Shown: piece by piece, positions 55,355 to 64,000 of the stretch
Position numbering within the stretch: the first letter of the stretch is position 1
Layout: every line of letters starts with the position of its first letter
NCBI GenBank assembly: GCA_041395325.1
Contig: JAWLAT010000001.1
Coordinates: forward strand, 286,433 to 350,432
Source of the DNA: JAWLAT01 sp041395325
GTDB taxonomy: Bacteria; Pseudomonadota; Gammaproteobacteria; Xanthomonadales; SZUA-5
Reading direction: 5' to 3'
DNA: 64,000 nt
The notes under the pieces: generated by a model
Seen by the model: only the letters and a program-made list of their open reading frames with translations
The model's database searches: none
Told to the model about the DNA's origin: nothing
Translations under genes and position numbers: made by a program

Positions 55355-56980
55355 TCAGCCGCCCCCGGGCACCTGGATGCGCAGAGCCAGTGGGCGCTCG
55401 GTGGGCTCCCACGCTTTCAGCGGTCGCCGAGCCTCGCGGTACAGAGTCAGTCGTCGGCGGGCGATGTGCAGGGATTCGACCAGCGCAGCCTGCGCCGGCG
55501 CGGCTTGCTCCAGTGCGCTCACGACGGCCTGTTGCCAGCGCGCGGCGCGCTCGTGATCGCCAGAGCCGGCCAGCAGCATGGCCAATGTCTCGACCTGCAG
55601 GACATTGGGCGACGGCGTCAGTGCCAGAGTCTGGTCCCGCGCGGAATTCAACGACTGCCGGTCGGCCCTCGGGTCGGTCGCCAGCAGGCGCCATTGCAGC
55701 AGTTGCAGCCGTTGCCGCTCCGGGTCGTCATGCAGATCGCGCCGCAATTGCTCAGCGGCAGCCGCCCGATCGGGCAGCGCCAGCAGTGCTGCGGCCTGCC
55801 AGAAGACCAGCTCCGGACTGGCGGCCCCAGCCGCTCGCAGCTGCGCGTACTGCGCCAGGGCGCCGCTCATATCACCGCGCGTGTGCAGCAATCGGGCCAG
55901 TTCCAGCCGCGCACGCAGCTGCTCCGGATGATCGTCCAGCAGCGCCTGCAGCAGTCGCTCAGCCTGGGTGGGCTGGCCGGCCAGCGTCAACAGCCGGGCC
56001 TGTTCGGTGCGCACCCGCAGTTGCATGTCGGAGTCGGCTACGCTGCGATTCAGCGCGGCGTCGATCTGCGCCAGTGCGGCTTCGTGGCGACCCAGTTGCG
56101 ACAGCGCCAACGCCCAGTTCAGTCGTTCCTCGACGCCATCGGGGTCACTCTGGACCGCCGCCCCGAACAGCCGCGCAGCGCGGGCATGGTCACCTTCGCG
56201 CGACGCCCGAATGCCACGACGGGTCAGCATTCGCGAGCCGCGGTCCATCTGCTGCATGGCCGCCTGCCAGGGGTCGTCACGCTGCAGCGGCAGCTGGTGC
56301 AGATTGCTGTCGGGTACCCGCTCCAGTGCCGCCGCAGCGCGCGTCGCATCGCCCTGCAGGCGCCAGGCGGTGCCGAGAGCGTAGTTCAACTCGGCCGCAT
56401 TCGGTTGTTCCTCGGCCAGCGGCAGCAGCCATTCCAGCGCTGCGGGCGCGTCGCCGCGCTGCAGGGCGAGCTGGCCCATGCCGAAGCGCGCGGCGGCGTC
56501 CTTGGGCCGCGCAGCAAGTACGGCGCGATAGCCCTCGGCGGCCTGCTCGGCTTGTCCCTGGCGGCGCGCCATATCCGCCAGCTGCAGGCGGATCTGCGGG
56601 GCTTCTGGCGCCAGCGCCAGCGCTGCCTCCAGATACTCGGCAGCGCTGGGATCGGACTTCTCCACCAGCAGCAGTGCCAGCAAATAGGGCCAGCGCGGCT
56701 CCAGCGGCTGCTGCAGGATGGCTTCGCGGTAACAGCGCTCGGCGCTGTCCGGATAGCGATAGACATGAAACCACTGGGCCAGGGCACCCCAGTCGCGGGT
56801 ATCGGCTTCCCACAGCTGCCGAAACTGCTCGCGCACTGCCAGATCCAGCTGCGCCAGATCCGGCGGTGGTGCCACGTCGATCGCGGGCGGTTCGGCTGGC
56901 TGGCAAGCGCACAACAGCAGGCCGAGTGCCAATCCCCGCCATGCACGACATCGAGACAGCGCCCAGCGGCGACGCTTCAT
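55355..56980 (-). CDS. TPR lipoprotein
   Basis: 541 residues; start MKRRRWALSR at 56980, lipobox LLCAC. The mature part is a string of TPR-like helices (about 90-480), for example YLEAALALAPEAPQIRLQLADMARRQGQ. These arrays bind partner proteins. The start overlaps the sulfotransferase stop by 4 bases, so both are made together. Longer frames upstream belong to the sulfotransferase region and are discarded. Confidence 0.85.
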   Translation of the reverse strand: MKRRRWALSRCRAWRGLALGLLLCACQPAEPPAIDVAPPPDLAQLDLAVREQFRQLWEADTRDWGALAQWFHVYRYPDSAERCYREAILQQPLEPRWPYLLALLLVEKSDPSAAEYLEAALALAPEAPQIRLQLADMARRQGQAEQAAEGYRAVLAARPKDAAARFGMGQLALQRGDAPAALEWLLPLAEEQPNAAELNYALGTAWRLQGDATRAAAALERVPDSNLHQLPLQRDDPWQAAMQQMDRGSRMLTRRGIRASREGDHARAARLFGAAVQSDPDGVEERLNWALALSQLGRHEAALAQIDAALNRSVADSDMQLRVRTEQARLLTLAGQPTQAERLLQALLDDHPEQLRARLELARLLHTRGDMSGALAQYAQLRAAGAASPELVFWQAAALLALPDRAAAAEQLRRDLHDDPERQRLQLLQWRLLATDPRADRQSLNSARDQTLALTPSPNVLQVETLAMLLAGSGDHERAARWQQAVVSALEQAAPAQAALVESLHIARRRLTLYREARRPLKAWEPTERPLALRIQVPGGG

Positions 56981-58137
56981 GCCAGTGCTCCGGTGATCGA
57001 CGCGTAGCCCAGTTGTCGCGCGACCGCACCGCAGTGCTGTTCGACCGTCTGCAGCAGGAGTGCCTCCAGTGCGGGTTCCGGCCGGGCCTGGATACGGTGC
57101 TGCCATGACACGAGCCAGTCCTGAAGCCGGCCCTGTTCGATGCGGCAGTGTTCGCCCAGTTGGCGCAGCGTGGCGGCCGGATCGGCACACAGTCGTTCGT
57201 GCGGCAGCAGCAGCACCTGGTGGGCGAGCTCCGGGTCGGCTTTCAGCCACGAGGCCAGCACGCCATAGCTGGAGGCCCATTGCCGGCCGTAGCCGCCGAC
57301 CTCGTCCCCGACCGCGAAGGCTGCCTCGATCGCGACGGCCTCGGCCACGTCGGCACACTCGGCCCGGCGCTGCGGACCGAACTCGAAATGGCCGCTGAGG
57401 GCCAGTTGGCGACCGACACTGGGCCAGCGCGCCGACAATCGGCTGAAGCGCTCATGCTGGCGGACCAGCGACTGCACCTGACTGGCGGGCGAGCGGATCG
57501 GCACGACGAAGCGCGCATCCGGAAACAGTCGCCGCAGATAGGGCAGGCGCAGCAGGTTGTAGTTGCCCTTGCACAGGTAGCGCTGGGCGCCGCGGGCCAG
57601 CAGCAGTTTGCGAATGTGCCGAGCGTAGAAACTGTCGAAGCGGGCTTGCTGGTCGGTGGCAGCCAGGCGCTGGTCGACGGTCGGGTCATGCCGCTGCGGG
57701 AAAAAGTGCATCCACAACAGCTCGTCGCAGGCCTCCGGGCTGAGCGGTGTCACCTTGATGCCGTCGCCGTGCGCGCGCATGCGCGGTGCTGGGGTTGGCA
57801 AGGGCAGTTGCTCACGCAGGCGGGTCCACCAGTAGGGAAACCAGACCGGTGGGAAGTCGCAGTAACGGGCACTGGCTACCGACGGCAGGGACGCCAGCGC
57901 CTCCAGCAACAGGGTGCTGCCCGAGCGCGCGACGCCGGCAATGAAGATGGGCTCGCGCAGCGGCACCTCGGCCAGCGCCGAGCCCAGCAATGCGCTCTCG
58001 CGATCGGCCAGCCAGGCGCAGGCGCCGCGCGTGGCATGCAGCAGGCGGCTGCTCAGACGCAGCCCCAGGGCAGGCGGCCGGAATTCGCCGTCGCCGCGGC
58101 TGACCTCGGCGGGGCTGGTCGGGGTGACATCGTGCAT
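56977..58137 (-). CDS. sulfotransferase
   Basis: 386 residues. The PAPS-binding P-loop is visible as FIAGVARSGSTLLLEAL (near residues 64-80) and the 3'-phosphate site as FVVPIRSPASQVQSLVRQHERF. The enzyme should move sulfate from PAPS to a hydroxyl on a sugar, lipid or tyrosine. Coupled to the TPR lipoprotein gene. It starts 134 bases from the divergent phosphodiesterase unit. Confidence 0.85.
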   Translation of the reverse strand: MHDVTPTSPAEVSRGDGEFRPPALGLRLSSRLLHATRGACAWLADRESALLGSALAEVPLREPIFIAGVARSGSTLLLEALASLPSVASARYCDFPPVWFPYWWTRLREQLPLPTPAPRMRAHGDGIKVTPLSPEACDELLWMHFFPQRHDPTVDQRLAATDQQARFDSFYARHIRKLLLARGAQRYLCKGNYNLLRLPYLRRLFPDARFVVPIRSPASQVQSLVRQHERFSRLSARWPSVGRQLALSGHFEFGPQRRAECADVAEAVAIEAAFAVGDEVGGYGRQWASSYGVLASWLKADPELAHQVLLLPHERLCADPAATLRQLGEHCRIEQGRLQDWLVSWQHRIQARPEPALEALLLQTVEQHCGAVARQLGYASITGALA

Positions 58138-58271
58138 GCGGCAAGGTTAGCCGAGAGCGGGTCGGGCTGGGTGGCACCGATTCGCCGCAGCCGGCGTGCG
58201 CATTCGTTGCCTGCTCGCAACGAGTCCTCGTGAAATTCGCGGGTTAAACTGCGCGGTCTGGTTGTGGACGG

Positions 58272-58493
58272 ATGCTCATGTTGCGTTATCTGATTCTGCT
58301 GGTCGGCCTGCTGTTGTTGCCTGCCGTGGCCGAGGCCTACATCGGTCCGGGGTCCGGGATCGGTCTGCTGGGTTCGCTGTGGGCCTGGCTGGTTGGCATT
58401 TTCGTGGTGCTGATGGCCATTCTGTTCTGGCCGCTGCGTTGGGCACTGCGCCGTTTGCGTGCGCGTCGCAACGAAACTCCGTCCGGAGAATGA
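58272..58493 (+). CDS. small membrane protein of the phosphodiesterase unit
   Basis: 73 residues: a signal-like first helix (LILLVGLLLLPAVAEA), a short YIGPGSG motif, a second helix (AWLVGIFVVLMAILFWPL), then a basic tail. The YIGPG wording recurs in small proteins beside phosphodiesterase genes. Its stop overlaps the next start by 4 bases. Function unknown; may be a partner of the lipoprotein enzyme. Confidence 0.72.
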   Translation: MLMLRYLILLVGLLLLPAVAEAYIGPGSGIGLLGSLWAWLVGIFVVLMAILFWPLRWALRRLRARRNETPSGE

Positions 58494-60379
58494 TGCGCCT
58501 GCTGCCTGCGGCGGCACTCGTGCTGCTGCTGTCTGCCTGCGGAGAGGCGCCGCCCCCGGTGCCGGCCCAGTCGCGCCTGGTGGTGCTCGGCTTCGATGGC
58601 ATGGATCCGCAACTGGTCGAGCGCTGGATGGATGAGGGCCTGTTGCCCGAGTTCGACCGGCTGCGCCGTGACGGTCACTACCAGCCACTGGGCACCAGCA
58701 ATCCGCCGCAATCGCCGGTGGCCTGGTCCAGCTTTGCCACCGGGCTGGGTCCGGGTGGCCATGGCATCCACGATTTTCTGCGTCGCGACCCCGCCACCTA
58801 TCAGCCGGATTTCTCGATTGCCCGCTACACGCCGCCGAGCACGCTGGACCTGTTTGGCTGGCGCCTGCCCTTTGGCGAGGGCACGCTGGAGAACCTGCGC
58901 CAGGGTCAGAGTTTCTGGATGGCGGCCACCGAGCAGGGCCAGCGCGCGACCGTGCTGCGGGTGCCGGTGACCTATCCGCCCGAGCCCATCGAGCACATGC
59001 TGTCCGGGATGGGCGTGCCTGATCTGCTCGGCAGCCAGGGCACCTACACCTACTACTCGACCCGCCCGCCGCCGCCACCAGGCAGTGGCGGTCGCGTGGT
59101 GCAGATGCGCCTGACCACCGATGGCCGCGTGCAGACGCAGCTGGACGGGCCAGCGCATCCCCTGAGCACCGATGCAGCCCCGCTGAGCCTGCCCTTGATC
59201 CTGCAATTCGACGCCGACGGCGCGCAGATCGAGCTGGGCGGCCAGACCCGCCGCCTGGCCGTGGGGGAATGGAGTGATTGGTGGCCGCTGCAGTTCGAGC
59301 ACGGGCTGGGCAGCATTCCCGGCATGGTCCGCCTGCAGCTGATCAGCACGCTGCCGCGGCCGCAGCTGTATGTCTCACCGATCCAGGCCGATCCGACCGA
59401 ACCGGTGCTGCCGCTGAGCGCACCGCCCGAGTACGCGCCGGCACTGGCCGAGCGCATCGGCCGCTACCACACGCTGGGCATGCCCGAGGAAACCTGGTCG
59501 CTGAATCAGGGGCATCTGCCCGAGCAGGCCTTCCTGCAAATGATCAAGACCACGCTGGCCGAGGGCGAAGCGATGCTGGCCGATGCGCTGGCCGCCGACG
59601 ACAGCGAACTGGTGGTCAAGGTCTTCGTGCAGACCGATCGGGTCAGCCACATGTTCTGGCGCGGGCTGGATCCGCAGCACCCGCTGTATGCCGACAGCTC
59701 GCCCGAGGCACGCGAGGCGGTGCAATGGATCTACCGCGAGGCCGATCGGGTACTGGGCGAGGTGCGCCGCCAGCTGCGGCCCGATGATCGTCTGGTGGTG
59801 CTGTCCGATCATGGCTTCGCCCCCTTCCGCCGCGCCGTGCATCTGAATCGCTGGCTGATCGAGCAAGGCTGGCTGGTACTGCGCGACGGGGCCAGCGAAA
59901 GTGCGCCGCTGTTCGCCGATGTCGATCTGTCGCGCAGCCGCGCCTATGCGCTGGGACTGAACGGCTTGTATCTGAACGTGCAGGGCCGCGAAGCACAGGG
60001 CATCGTGGCGCCGGCCGATCGCGACGCGCTGCTGAGTGAGCTGGTCGAGCAGCTGTCGCAATGGCGCGATGAGGATGGCCAGCCGGTGGTGCGGCGCAGT
60101 TTTCGCGGCCAGCGTATCTATCCCGGACCCTACCAGGATCAGATGCCGGACCTGATCGTCGGCTACGCCTCAGGCTATCGCGCCTCCTGGCAGACCAGTC
60201 TGGGTGGCGCGCCGGCGGCGCTGATCGAAGACAACCTGCAGCCCTGGAGCGGCGATCACTGCATCGATCCGGAGCTGGTGCCGGGCGTGCTGTTCCTCTC
60301 CTTCAAGCCGGAGCAGGCGCCGCCGGACATCGCCGGCATGGCGCACTTCCTGTTGCAGCACACCCCGGCCGGTCCATGA
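58490..60379 (+). CDS. lipoprotein phosphodiesterase (alkaline phosphatase superfamily)
   Basis: 629 residues; lipobox LLSAC with C17. The metal sites are visible: GFDGMDP near the N-terminus, the likely nucleophile region SPVAWSSFATG, TDRVSHMFW and VLSDHGFAPF. This belongs to the type I phosphodiesterase/nucleotide pyrophosphatase branch. It overlaps a small membrane protein gene upstream and a membrane protein gene downstream, each by 4 bases, so all three are co-translated. Confidence 0.87.
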   Translation: MMRLLPAAALVLLLSACGEAPPPVPAQSRLVVLGFDGMDPQLVERWMDEGLLPEFDRLRRDGHYQPLGTSNPPQSPVAWSSFATGLGPGGHGIHDFLRRDPATYQPDFSIARYTPPSTLDLFGWRLPFGEGTLENLRQGQSFWMAATEQGQRATVLRVPVTYPPEPIEHMLSGMGVPDLLGSQGTYTYYSTRPPPPPGSGGRVVQMRLTTDGRVQTQLDGPAHPLSTDAAPLSLPLILQFDADGAQIELGGQTRRLAVGEWSDWWPLQFEHGLGSIPGMVRLQLISTLPRPQLYVSPIQADPTEPVLPLSAPPEYAPALAERIGRYHTLGMPEETWSLNQGHLPEQAFLQMIKTTLAEGEAMLADALAADDSELVVKVFVQTDRVSHMFWRGLDPQHPLYADSSPEAREAVQWIYREADRVLGEVRRQLRPDDRLVVLSDHGFAPFRRAVHLNRWLIEQGWLVLRDGASESAPLFADVDLSRSRAYALGLNGLYLNVQGREAQGIVAPADRDALLSELVEQLSQWRDEDGQPVVRRSFRGQRIYPGPYQDQMPDLIVGYASGYRASWQTSLGGAPAALIEDNLQPWSGDHCIDPELVPGVLFLSFKPEQAPPDIAGMAHFLLQHTPAGP

Positions 60380-61179
60380 GCGCGATGGGCTTGCTGGACT
60401 TGCCGGCGCCGTTGTTGCAGGCGGTGGATGGCTGGCTGGCGCTGCTGTTGCCGGCGCTGCTGCGGGTGTGGCTTTACGGCGCGATCAGCGGCGTGGTCAG
60501 CATGGCGTTGTACCGGCGCTGGTCGGCGCAATCGAAATTGGCCGCGCTGTCCGACCGCACGCGGGCATTGCGACAGGAGCTGGCCGGCTACGACGGTCCC
60601 TTCGATGGACTGATGACGCGGGTCGGCGAACTGCTGCGCCTCAGTGGTCGTCATCTGCGCCTGAGTTTCGTACCGGCCATGCTGTCGGGCCTGCCGGTGC
60701 TGTTCCTGCTGCCCTGGTTGTCCAATCACTTCGGTCACCAATGGCCTGCCGCCGGCGAGACGCTGCAGGTGCAGCCGCAGGGGCTGAGCGTCCCGGTGGA
60801 GGCACTGCAATGGTCGGGGCCGGACGGTGCGTCCGCAGTGCGTTGGGATCCGGACAGCGGCAGCTGGGCGCTGAGCTGGCCAGCAGCCGAACAACCCGTA
60901 CAGCTGCGCCAGGGCGAACAGCGACTGCTGACGTTGCCGCCGGCGGGCGACTACGCGATTCCCGTGCTGCACAAGCGCAGCCTGCCGTTCAACTGGCTGA
61001 TCGCCAACCCGGCCGACTATCTGCCGGAGGACGGCCCGCTGCAGGCCGTCGCGCTGGACCTGCCGGCGCAAGCGCTGCATGGGCTGGGTCCGGGCTGGCT
61101 GCGCCATTGGCTGGCGATGTATCTGTTGCCGCTGCTGGCGGTTTCGCTGTGGCTGCGCTGGCGCTGGCGGTTGCAGTAG
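60376..61179 (+). CDS. membrane protein, Oxa1/EMC3-like layout
   Basis: 267 residues: a first helix (LLPALLRVWLYGAISGVVSMAL), a charged helical hairpin (YRRWSAQSKLAALSDRTRALRQEL), a second helix (LSFVPAMLSGLPVLFLLPWL), a periplasmic beta region, and a last helix near the C-terminus followed by Arg/Trp. Helix, coiled hairpin, helices resembles DUF106/Oxa1-type insertases, but I see no defining motif. Coupled to the phosphodiesterase gene. Confidence 0.68.
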   Translation: MSAMGLLDLPAPLLQAVDGWLALLLPALLRVWLYGAISGVVSMALYRRWSAQSKLAALSDRTRALRQELAGYDGPFDGLMTRVGELLRLSGRHLRLSFVPAMLSGLPVLFLLPWLSNHFGHQWPAAGETLQVQPQGLSVPVEALQWSGPDGASAVRWDPDSGSWALSWPAAEQPVQLRQGEQRLLTLPPAGDYAIPVLHKRSLPFNWLIANPADYLPEDGPLQAVALDLPAQALHGLGPGWLRHWLAMYLLPLLAVSLWLRWRWRLQ

Positions 61180-61302
61180 CGCATACCGCGGCCATGTCGA
61201 GGCGCTGCCACCCAGGTGCACCCGCCGTGCGCCGGGCGCCATCGACGTCCCGCTGGCAGCCCGCTCGCTACAATCCGCGCCTGTCATCACCGTGAGACTC
61301 CG

Positions 61303-62496
61303 ATGAGCCCGCAGCGACGTCGCATTGCCGTGGTCAGCAGCTCACGTGCCGACTACGGCCATCTCTACTACGTGCTCAAGGGTCTGCAGGCGGCGGCCGA
61401 TATCGAACTGCTGCCGGTCGCGATGGCCGCCCACGGCTCGCCGCGCTTTGGCGAGACCTGGCGGCGCTTTGCCGAAGACGGATTTCCGCTGCCCGCACCG
61501 CTGGAATGCCTGCTCGATTCGGACAGCGACGTGGGCATGGCCAAGACCATCGGTCTGGCCACCTTGTCGCTGGCCGACTGGCTCGGACGCGAGCGGCCGG
61601 ACCTGCTGCTGCTGATCGCCGACCGTTACGAAATGCTGGCCCCGGCCTCGGTGGCGCTGGCCCTGCGCATCCCCATCGCCCACATCGAGGGCGGCGAGAT
61701 CTCGGAAGGGGCGGTCGACGATGCGGTGCGCCATGCACTGACCAAGCTGTCGCATCTGCACTTCGTGCCCACCGAGCAGGCCCGTCGACGGGTACTGGCG
61801 CTGGGCGAGGAAGCCTGGCGGGTGCATCAGGTCGGCGCGCCCTCGCTGGATCATCTGCGCCTGAGCACGCTGCCGGACGTGCGGGATCTGCTGCGCGAGG
61901 CCGAACTGGACCCCGAACGCGCCCCGGTGGTGGTGGCCTGGCATCCGGTCACGCTGCTGCGCGACCCGGCAGCCGAGTCGGCCTGTCTGTTCGAGGCGCT
62001 GGCCGATTGCCCGCAGCCGATCGTCTTCTGCTTCCCCAACGCCGATGCCGGGCGCGAGGCCTTCATTCGCCAGGCGGAAGCCTTCTGCGCCGGACGTGCG
62101 CAGGCCAGGGTCTTCGTCAATCTCGAACACCGCGCCTACTGGGCCCTGTTGTGCCTGGCCGCCGCGCTGGTTGGCAATTCCAGCAGCGGCATCATGGAAT
62201 CGCCATCGCTGGCACTGCCCTGCGTCAACATCGGCGACCGCCAGGCTGGTCGCGAGCGGGCCGCCAACATCATCGATGCACCGGCAGAAACGACCGCCAT
62301 TCGCGCTGCGCTGCAGACGGCGCTGAGCCCCGACTATCGGGCCTCGCTGGCGGGGATGCGCAGCCCTTATGGCGATGGCCACGCCGCCGAACGCATCGTC
62401 GAGCGGCTGCGCAGTGTGCCGTTGGACCCGCGGCTGCTGCGAAAACGGGCGCTGCCGCTGTGCGCCGATGCGCCGGCCTTCGACCATGAGTGCTGA
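61303..62496 (+). CDS. UDP-sugar 2-epimerase, NeuC/LegG-like
   Basis: 397 residues. GT-B epimerase fold with SSSRADYGHLYYVLKGL at the start (the usual TGTRAD-like opening), DRYEMLAPA, HIEGGEISEGAVDDAVRHALTKLSHLHFV and the C-terminal GNSSSGIMES. NeuC-type enzymes hydrolyse and epimerise UDP-GlcNAc or its amino derivative to start sialic or legionaminic acid. Overlaps the aminotransferase gene by 11 bases. The NeuB partner is not in the window. Confidence 0.9.
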   Translation: MSPQRRRIAVVSSSRADYGHLYYVLKGLQAAADIELLPVAMAAHGSPRFGETWRRFAEDGFPLPAPLECLLDSDSDVGMAKTIGLATLSLADWLGRERPDLLLLIADRYEMLAPASVALALRIPIAHIEGGEISEGAVDDAVRHALTKLSHLHFVPTEQARRRVLALGEEAWRVHQVGAPSLDHLRLSTLPDVRDLLREAELDPERAPVVVAWHPVTLLRDPAAESACLFEALADCPQPIVFCFPNADAGREAFIRQAEAFCAGRAQARVFVNLEHRAYWALLCLAAALVGNSSSGIMESPSLALPCVNIGDRQAGRERAANIIDAPAETTAIRAALQTALSPDYRASLAGMRSPYGDGHAAERIVERLRSVPLDPRLLRKRALPLCADAPAFDHEC

Positions 62497-63598
62497 GTTA
62501 CCGCTGGCCAGTCCGGACTTTGATGCGGCCGAGGCCGAGGCACTGCTGCGCGTGCTGCACAGCCGTCGCTGGAGCGTCGGTCCGGCGCTGCTGGACTTCG
62601 AGCAGGCGATGGCCGAGCTGGCCGGCCGCCGGCACGGGATCGGCGTGAACTCCGGCACGATGGCCCTGCAGATTGCGCTGGAGGCGCTGCGAATCGGGCC
62701 CGGTGACGAAGTGATCGTGCCGGCCTACACCTTCGTCGGCCCGGTCAACGCGATCCTCGCCGCGGGCGCCGCGCCGGTGCTGGTCGACGTCGATCCAACG
62801 ACGTTGAACATCGATCCGGCCTCAGTGGCGGACGCGATCGGTCCGCGCACTCGCGCCATCATGCCGGTGCATCTGTTCGGTCGCCCCGCCGCGATGCAGC
62901 CGCTGCAGGCCCTGGCCAGCACTCATGACCTGAGGTTGATCGAGGATGCCTGCGAAGCGGCCGGCGCAGCCGACGCGCAGGGGCCGGTCGGTCGCCACGG
63001 CGACTTTGCCTGTTTCGCCTTTTATCCGAACAAGTCGGTCGCGGCCGGCGAGGGCGGCATGCTGGTCACCGACGATGCCGAGCTGGCACTGCGCGCGCGA
63101 CAGCTGCGCAATCAGGGCCTGGACCCGCTCAGCGGCAAGGCGATCGACGATCACCCGGGTCACAGCGCGCGGCTATCCGAATGGCATGCGGCGATCGGTC
63201 AGGTCCAGTTGCAGCGCTTGCCGTCCGCACTACGACAGCGCGAGGCCATCGCGGCGCTGTACCGCGCGCGCCTGTCCGCTGACCCGCGCTTCGAGTTGCT
63301 CGCGCCCGCCGAAGCTGGCCAACGCCTGGCCTGGTTCACCTGGCCGCTACGTCTGGCCCCCGAACTGCACCACCGCCGCGACGCGCTGATTCAGTCCCTG
63401 CGCGCCGCCGGGATCGGCTGCAACACCTATTTCACGCCGGTCCATCAGCTGCCCTATCACCGTGGTCGCCATCGCCAGGTCGCCTTGCCGGTCAGCGAAG
63501 ACATCGGCCGGCGCTGTCTGGCCGTTCCCTTGCATGGGCAGATGGGGGCAGCGGAGGTGGATCGGGTGTGCGAGGCGCTGGATCGATTGTTGCCGTAG
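62486..63598 (+). CDS. DegT/DnrJ/EryC1/StrS aminotransferase
   Basis: 370 residues. PLP enzyme of the sugar aminotransferase class: VNSGTMALQIALEAL, EVIVPAYTFVGPVNAIL, IEDACEAAGA and the PLP lysine in FYPNKSVAAGEGGM. These enzymes put an amino group on a nucleotide keto-sugar. With the upstream NeuC-like gene it suggests a nonulosonic or amino-sugar surface glycan. Start ATG 62486. Confidence 0.9.
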   Translation: MSAELPLASPDFDAAEAEALLRVLHSRRWSVGPALLDFEQAMAELAGRRHGIGVNSGTMALQIALEALRIGPGDEVIVPAYTFVGPVNAILAAGAAPVLVDVDPTTLNIDPASVADAIGPRTRAIMPVHLFGRPAAMQPLQALASTHDLRLIEDACEAAGAADAQGPVGRHGDFACFAFYPNKSVAAGEGGMLVTDDAELALRARQLRNQGLDPLSGKAIDDHPGHSARLSEWHAAIGQVQLQRLPSALRQREAIAALYRARLSADPRFELLAPAEAGQRLAWFTWPLRLAPELHHRRDALIQSLRAAGIGCNTYFTPVHQLPYHRGRHRQVALPVSEDIGRRCLAVPLHGQMGAAEVDRVCEALDRLLP

Positions 63599-63612
63599 AT
63601 CGCTCCGAGTTC

Positions 63613-64000
63613 TCAGGGCTGGACGATCTCGATCTCCCGATCCACCCCCTCCAGTTCGATCGGCTGCACCGTCCCGTCCGGCCAGCGCACCGCCAGCCGG
63701 TTGACCGCGGATTGATCGCCCAGGCCGAAGTGCAGACGAGACGGCGTCTGCGATAGATAACTGCGGTTGCGGCTGACGCTGCGATGCTGCGTGCCAGCGG
63801 GGGTTTCCAGGGTGACTCGGGCGCCCAGTGCTTCGGTGTTGGGCGCGCGGCCGCGCAGGCGAATCGAGAGCCAGTGGTGAGCGCTGCGCTGGTCGTTGCG
63901 CAGCAGCAACGGTGCGCCGTTGACCTGGGTCAGGAGCAGATCAAGATCGCCGTCGCCATCAACGTCCGAAGCGGCCAGGCCACGGCCGACGATCGGCTTG
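63613..64000 (-). CDS. FG-GAP / ASPIC-UnbV protein, C-terminal end only
   Basis: The frame is open to the right edge, so only the last 128 residues are seen. They show an FG-GAP loop (SDVDGDGDLDLLLTQ) and the C-terminal ASPIC/UnbV domain (WLSIRLRGRAPNTEALGARV to VRWPDGTVQPIEL). It is the second such protein in this region and is convergent with the aminotransferase gene. Confidence 0.85.
   Translation of the reverse strand, partial: KPIVGRGLAASDVDGDGDLDLLLTQVNGAPLLLRNDQRSAHHWLSIRLRGRAPNTEALGARVTLETPAGTQHRSVSRNRSYLSQTPSRLHFGLGDQSAVNRLAVRWPDGTVQPIELEGVDREIEIVQP

Overview
The window is high-GC DNA from a gammaproteobacterium, most probably Lysobacterales (Xanthomonadales), Rhodanobacteraceae-like. 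This placement is inference. It rests on a compact his operon with fused hisB and fused hisIE behind a TrpR-like regulator gene, IPTL-CTERM, FG-GAP/UnbV and GAWF-repeat secreted proteins, and several Tat- and lipoprotein-exported enzymes. No 16S rRNA is present.

Region 1 (1-12458) looks like a genomic island inserted at the 3' end of the tmRNA gene ssrA (12459-12811, minus). It carries a frameshifted P4-type integrase next to ssrA, a hypothetical gene, a satellite-like control and replication set (AlpA regulator, CHC2 zinc-finger primase fragment, DUF3987 protein), a large subtilisin-like protease, and at the far left an HNH nuclease / HipA-like kinase / DUF3037 operon facing a second HNH gene. 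The left island end is outside the window. The HNH-HipA-DUF3037 operon is the best candidate here for an undescribed defence or toxin-antitoxin system.

Region 2 (12812-17590) holds small membrane proteins, an AraC regulator and an LTA-synthase-like membrane phosphotransferase. Region 3 (17630-25246) is the complete histidine operon: a TrpR-like regulator with a palindromic operator, then hisG-hisD-hisC-hisB-hisH-hisA-hisF-hisIE, overlapping from hisD onward. Region 4 (25265-35778) contains a TetR unit with matching operator-like words, an exported amidohydrolase, a VapBC toxin-antitoxin pair with twin palindromes, uppP, a repeat-containing secreted protein, tyrS and a Gal80-like oxidoreductase.

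Region 5 (36131-42891) is a one-direction cluster (cupin-CMD fusion, cyclophilin-like protein, zinc alcohol dehydrogenase, MFS exporter, carboxylesterase, F420-reductase-like protein). Most of its enzymes carry Sec or Tat signals, so a normally cytoplasmic detoxification set appears to have moved to the periplasm.

Region 6 (43128-64000) is devoted to the envelope and secretion: an IPTL-CTERM protein with DUF11 repeats, a sulfatase-fold lipoprotein with TPRs and a Thr nucleophile, two SurA-like lipoprotein isomerases, two FG-GAP/UnbV proteins, a TPR lipoprotein coupled to a sulfotransferase, a three-gene phosphodiesterase unit, and a NeuC-like epimerase with a sugar aminotransferase. Together they suggest assembly and modification of a surface glycan or secreted protein; this is inference from context.
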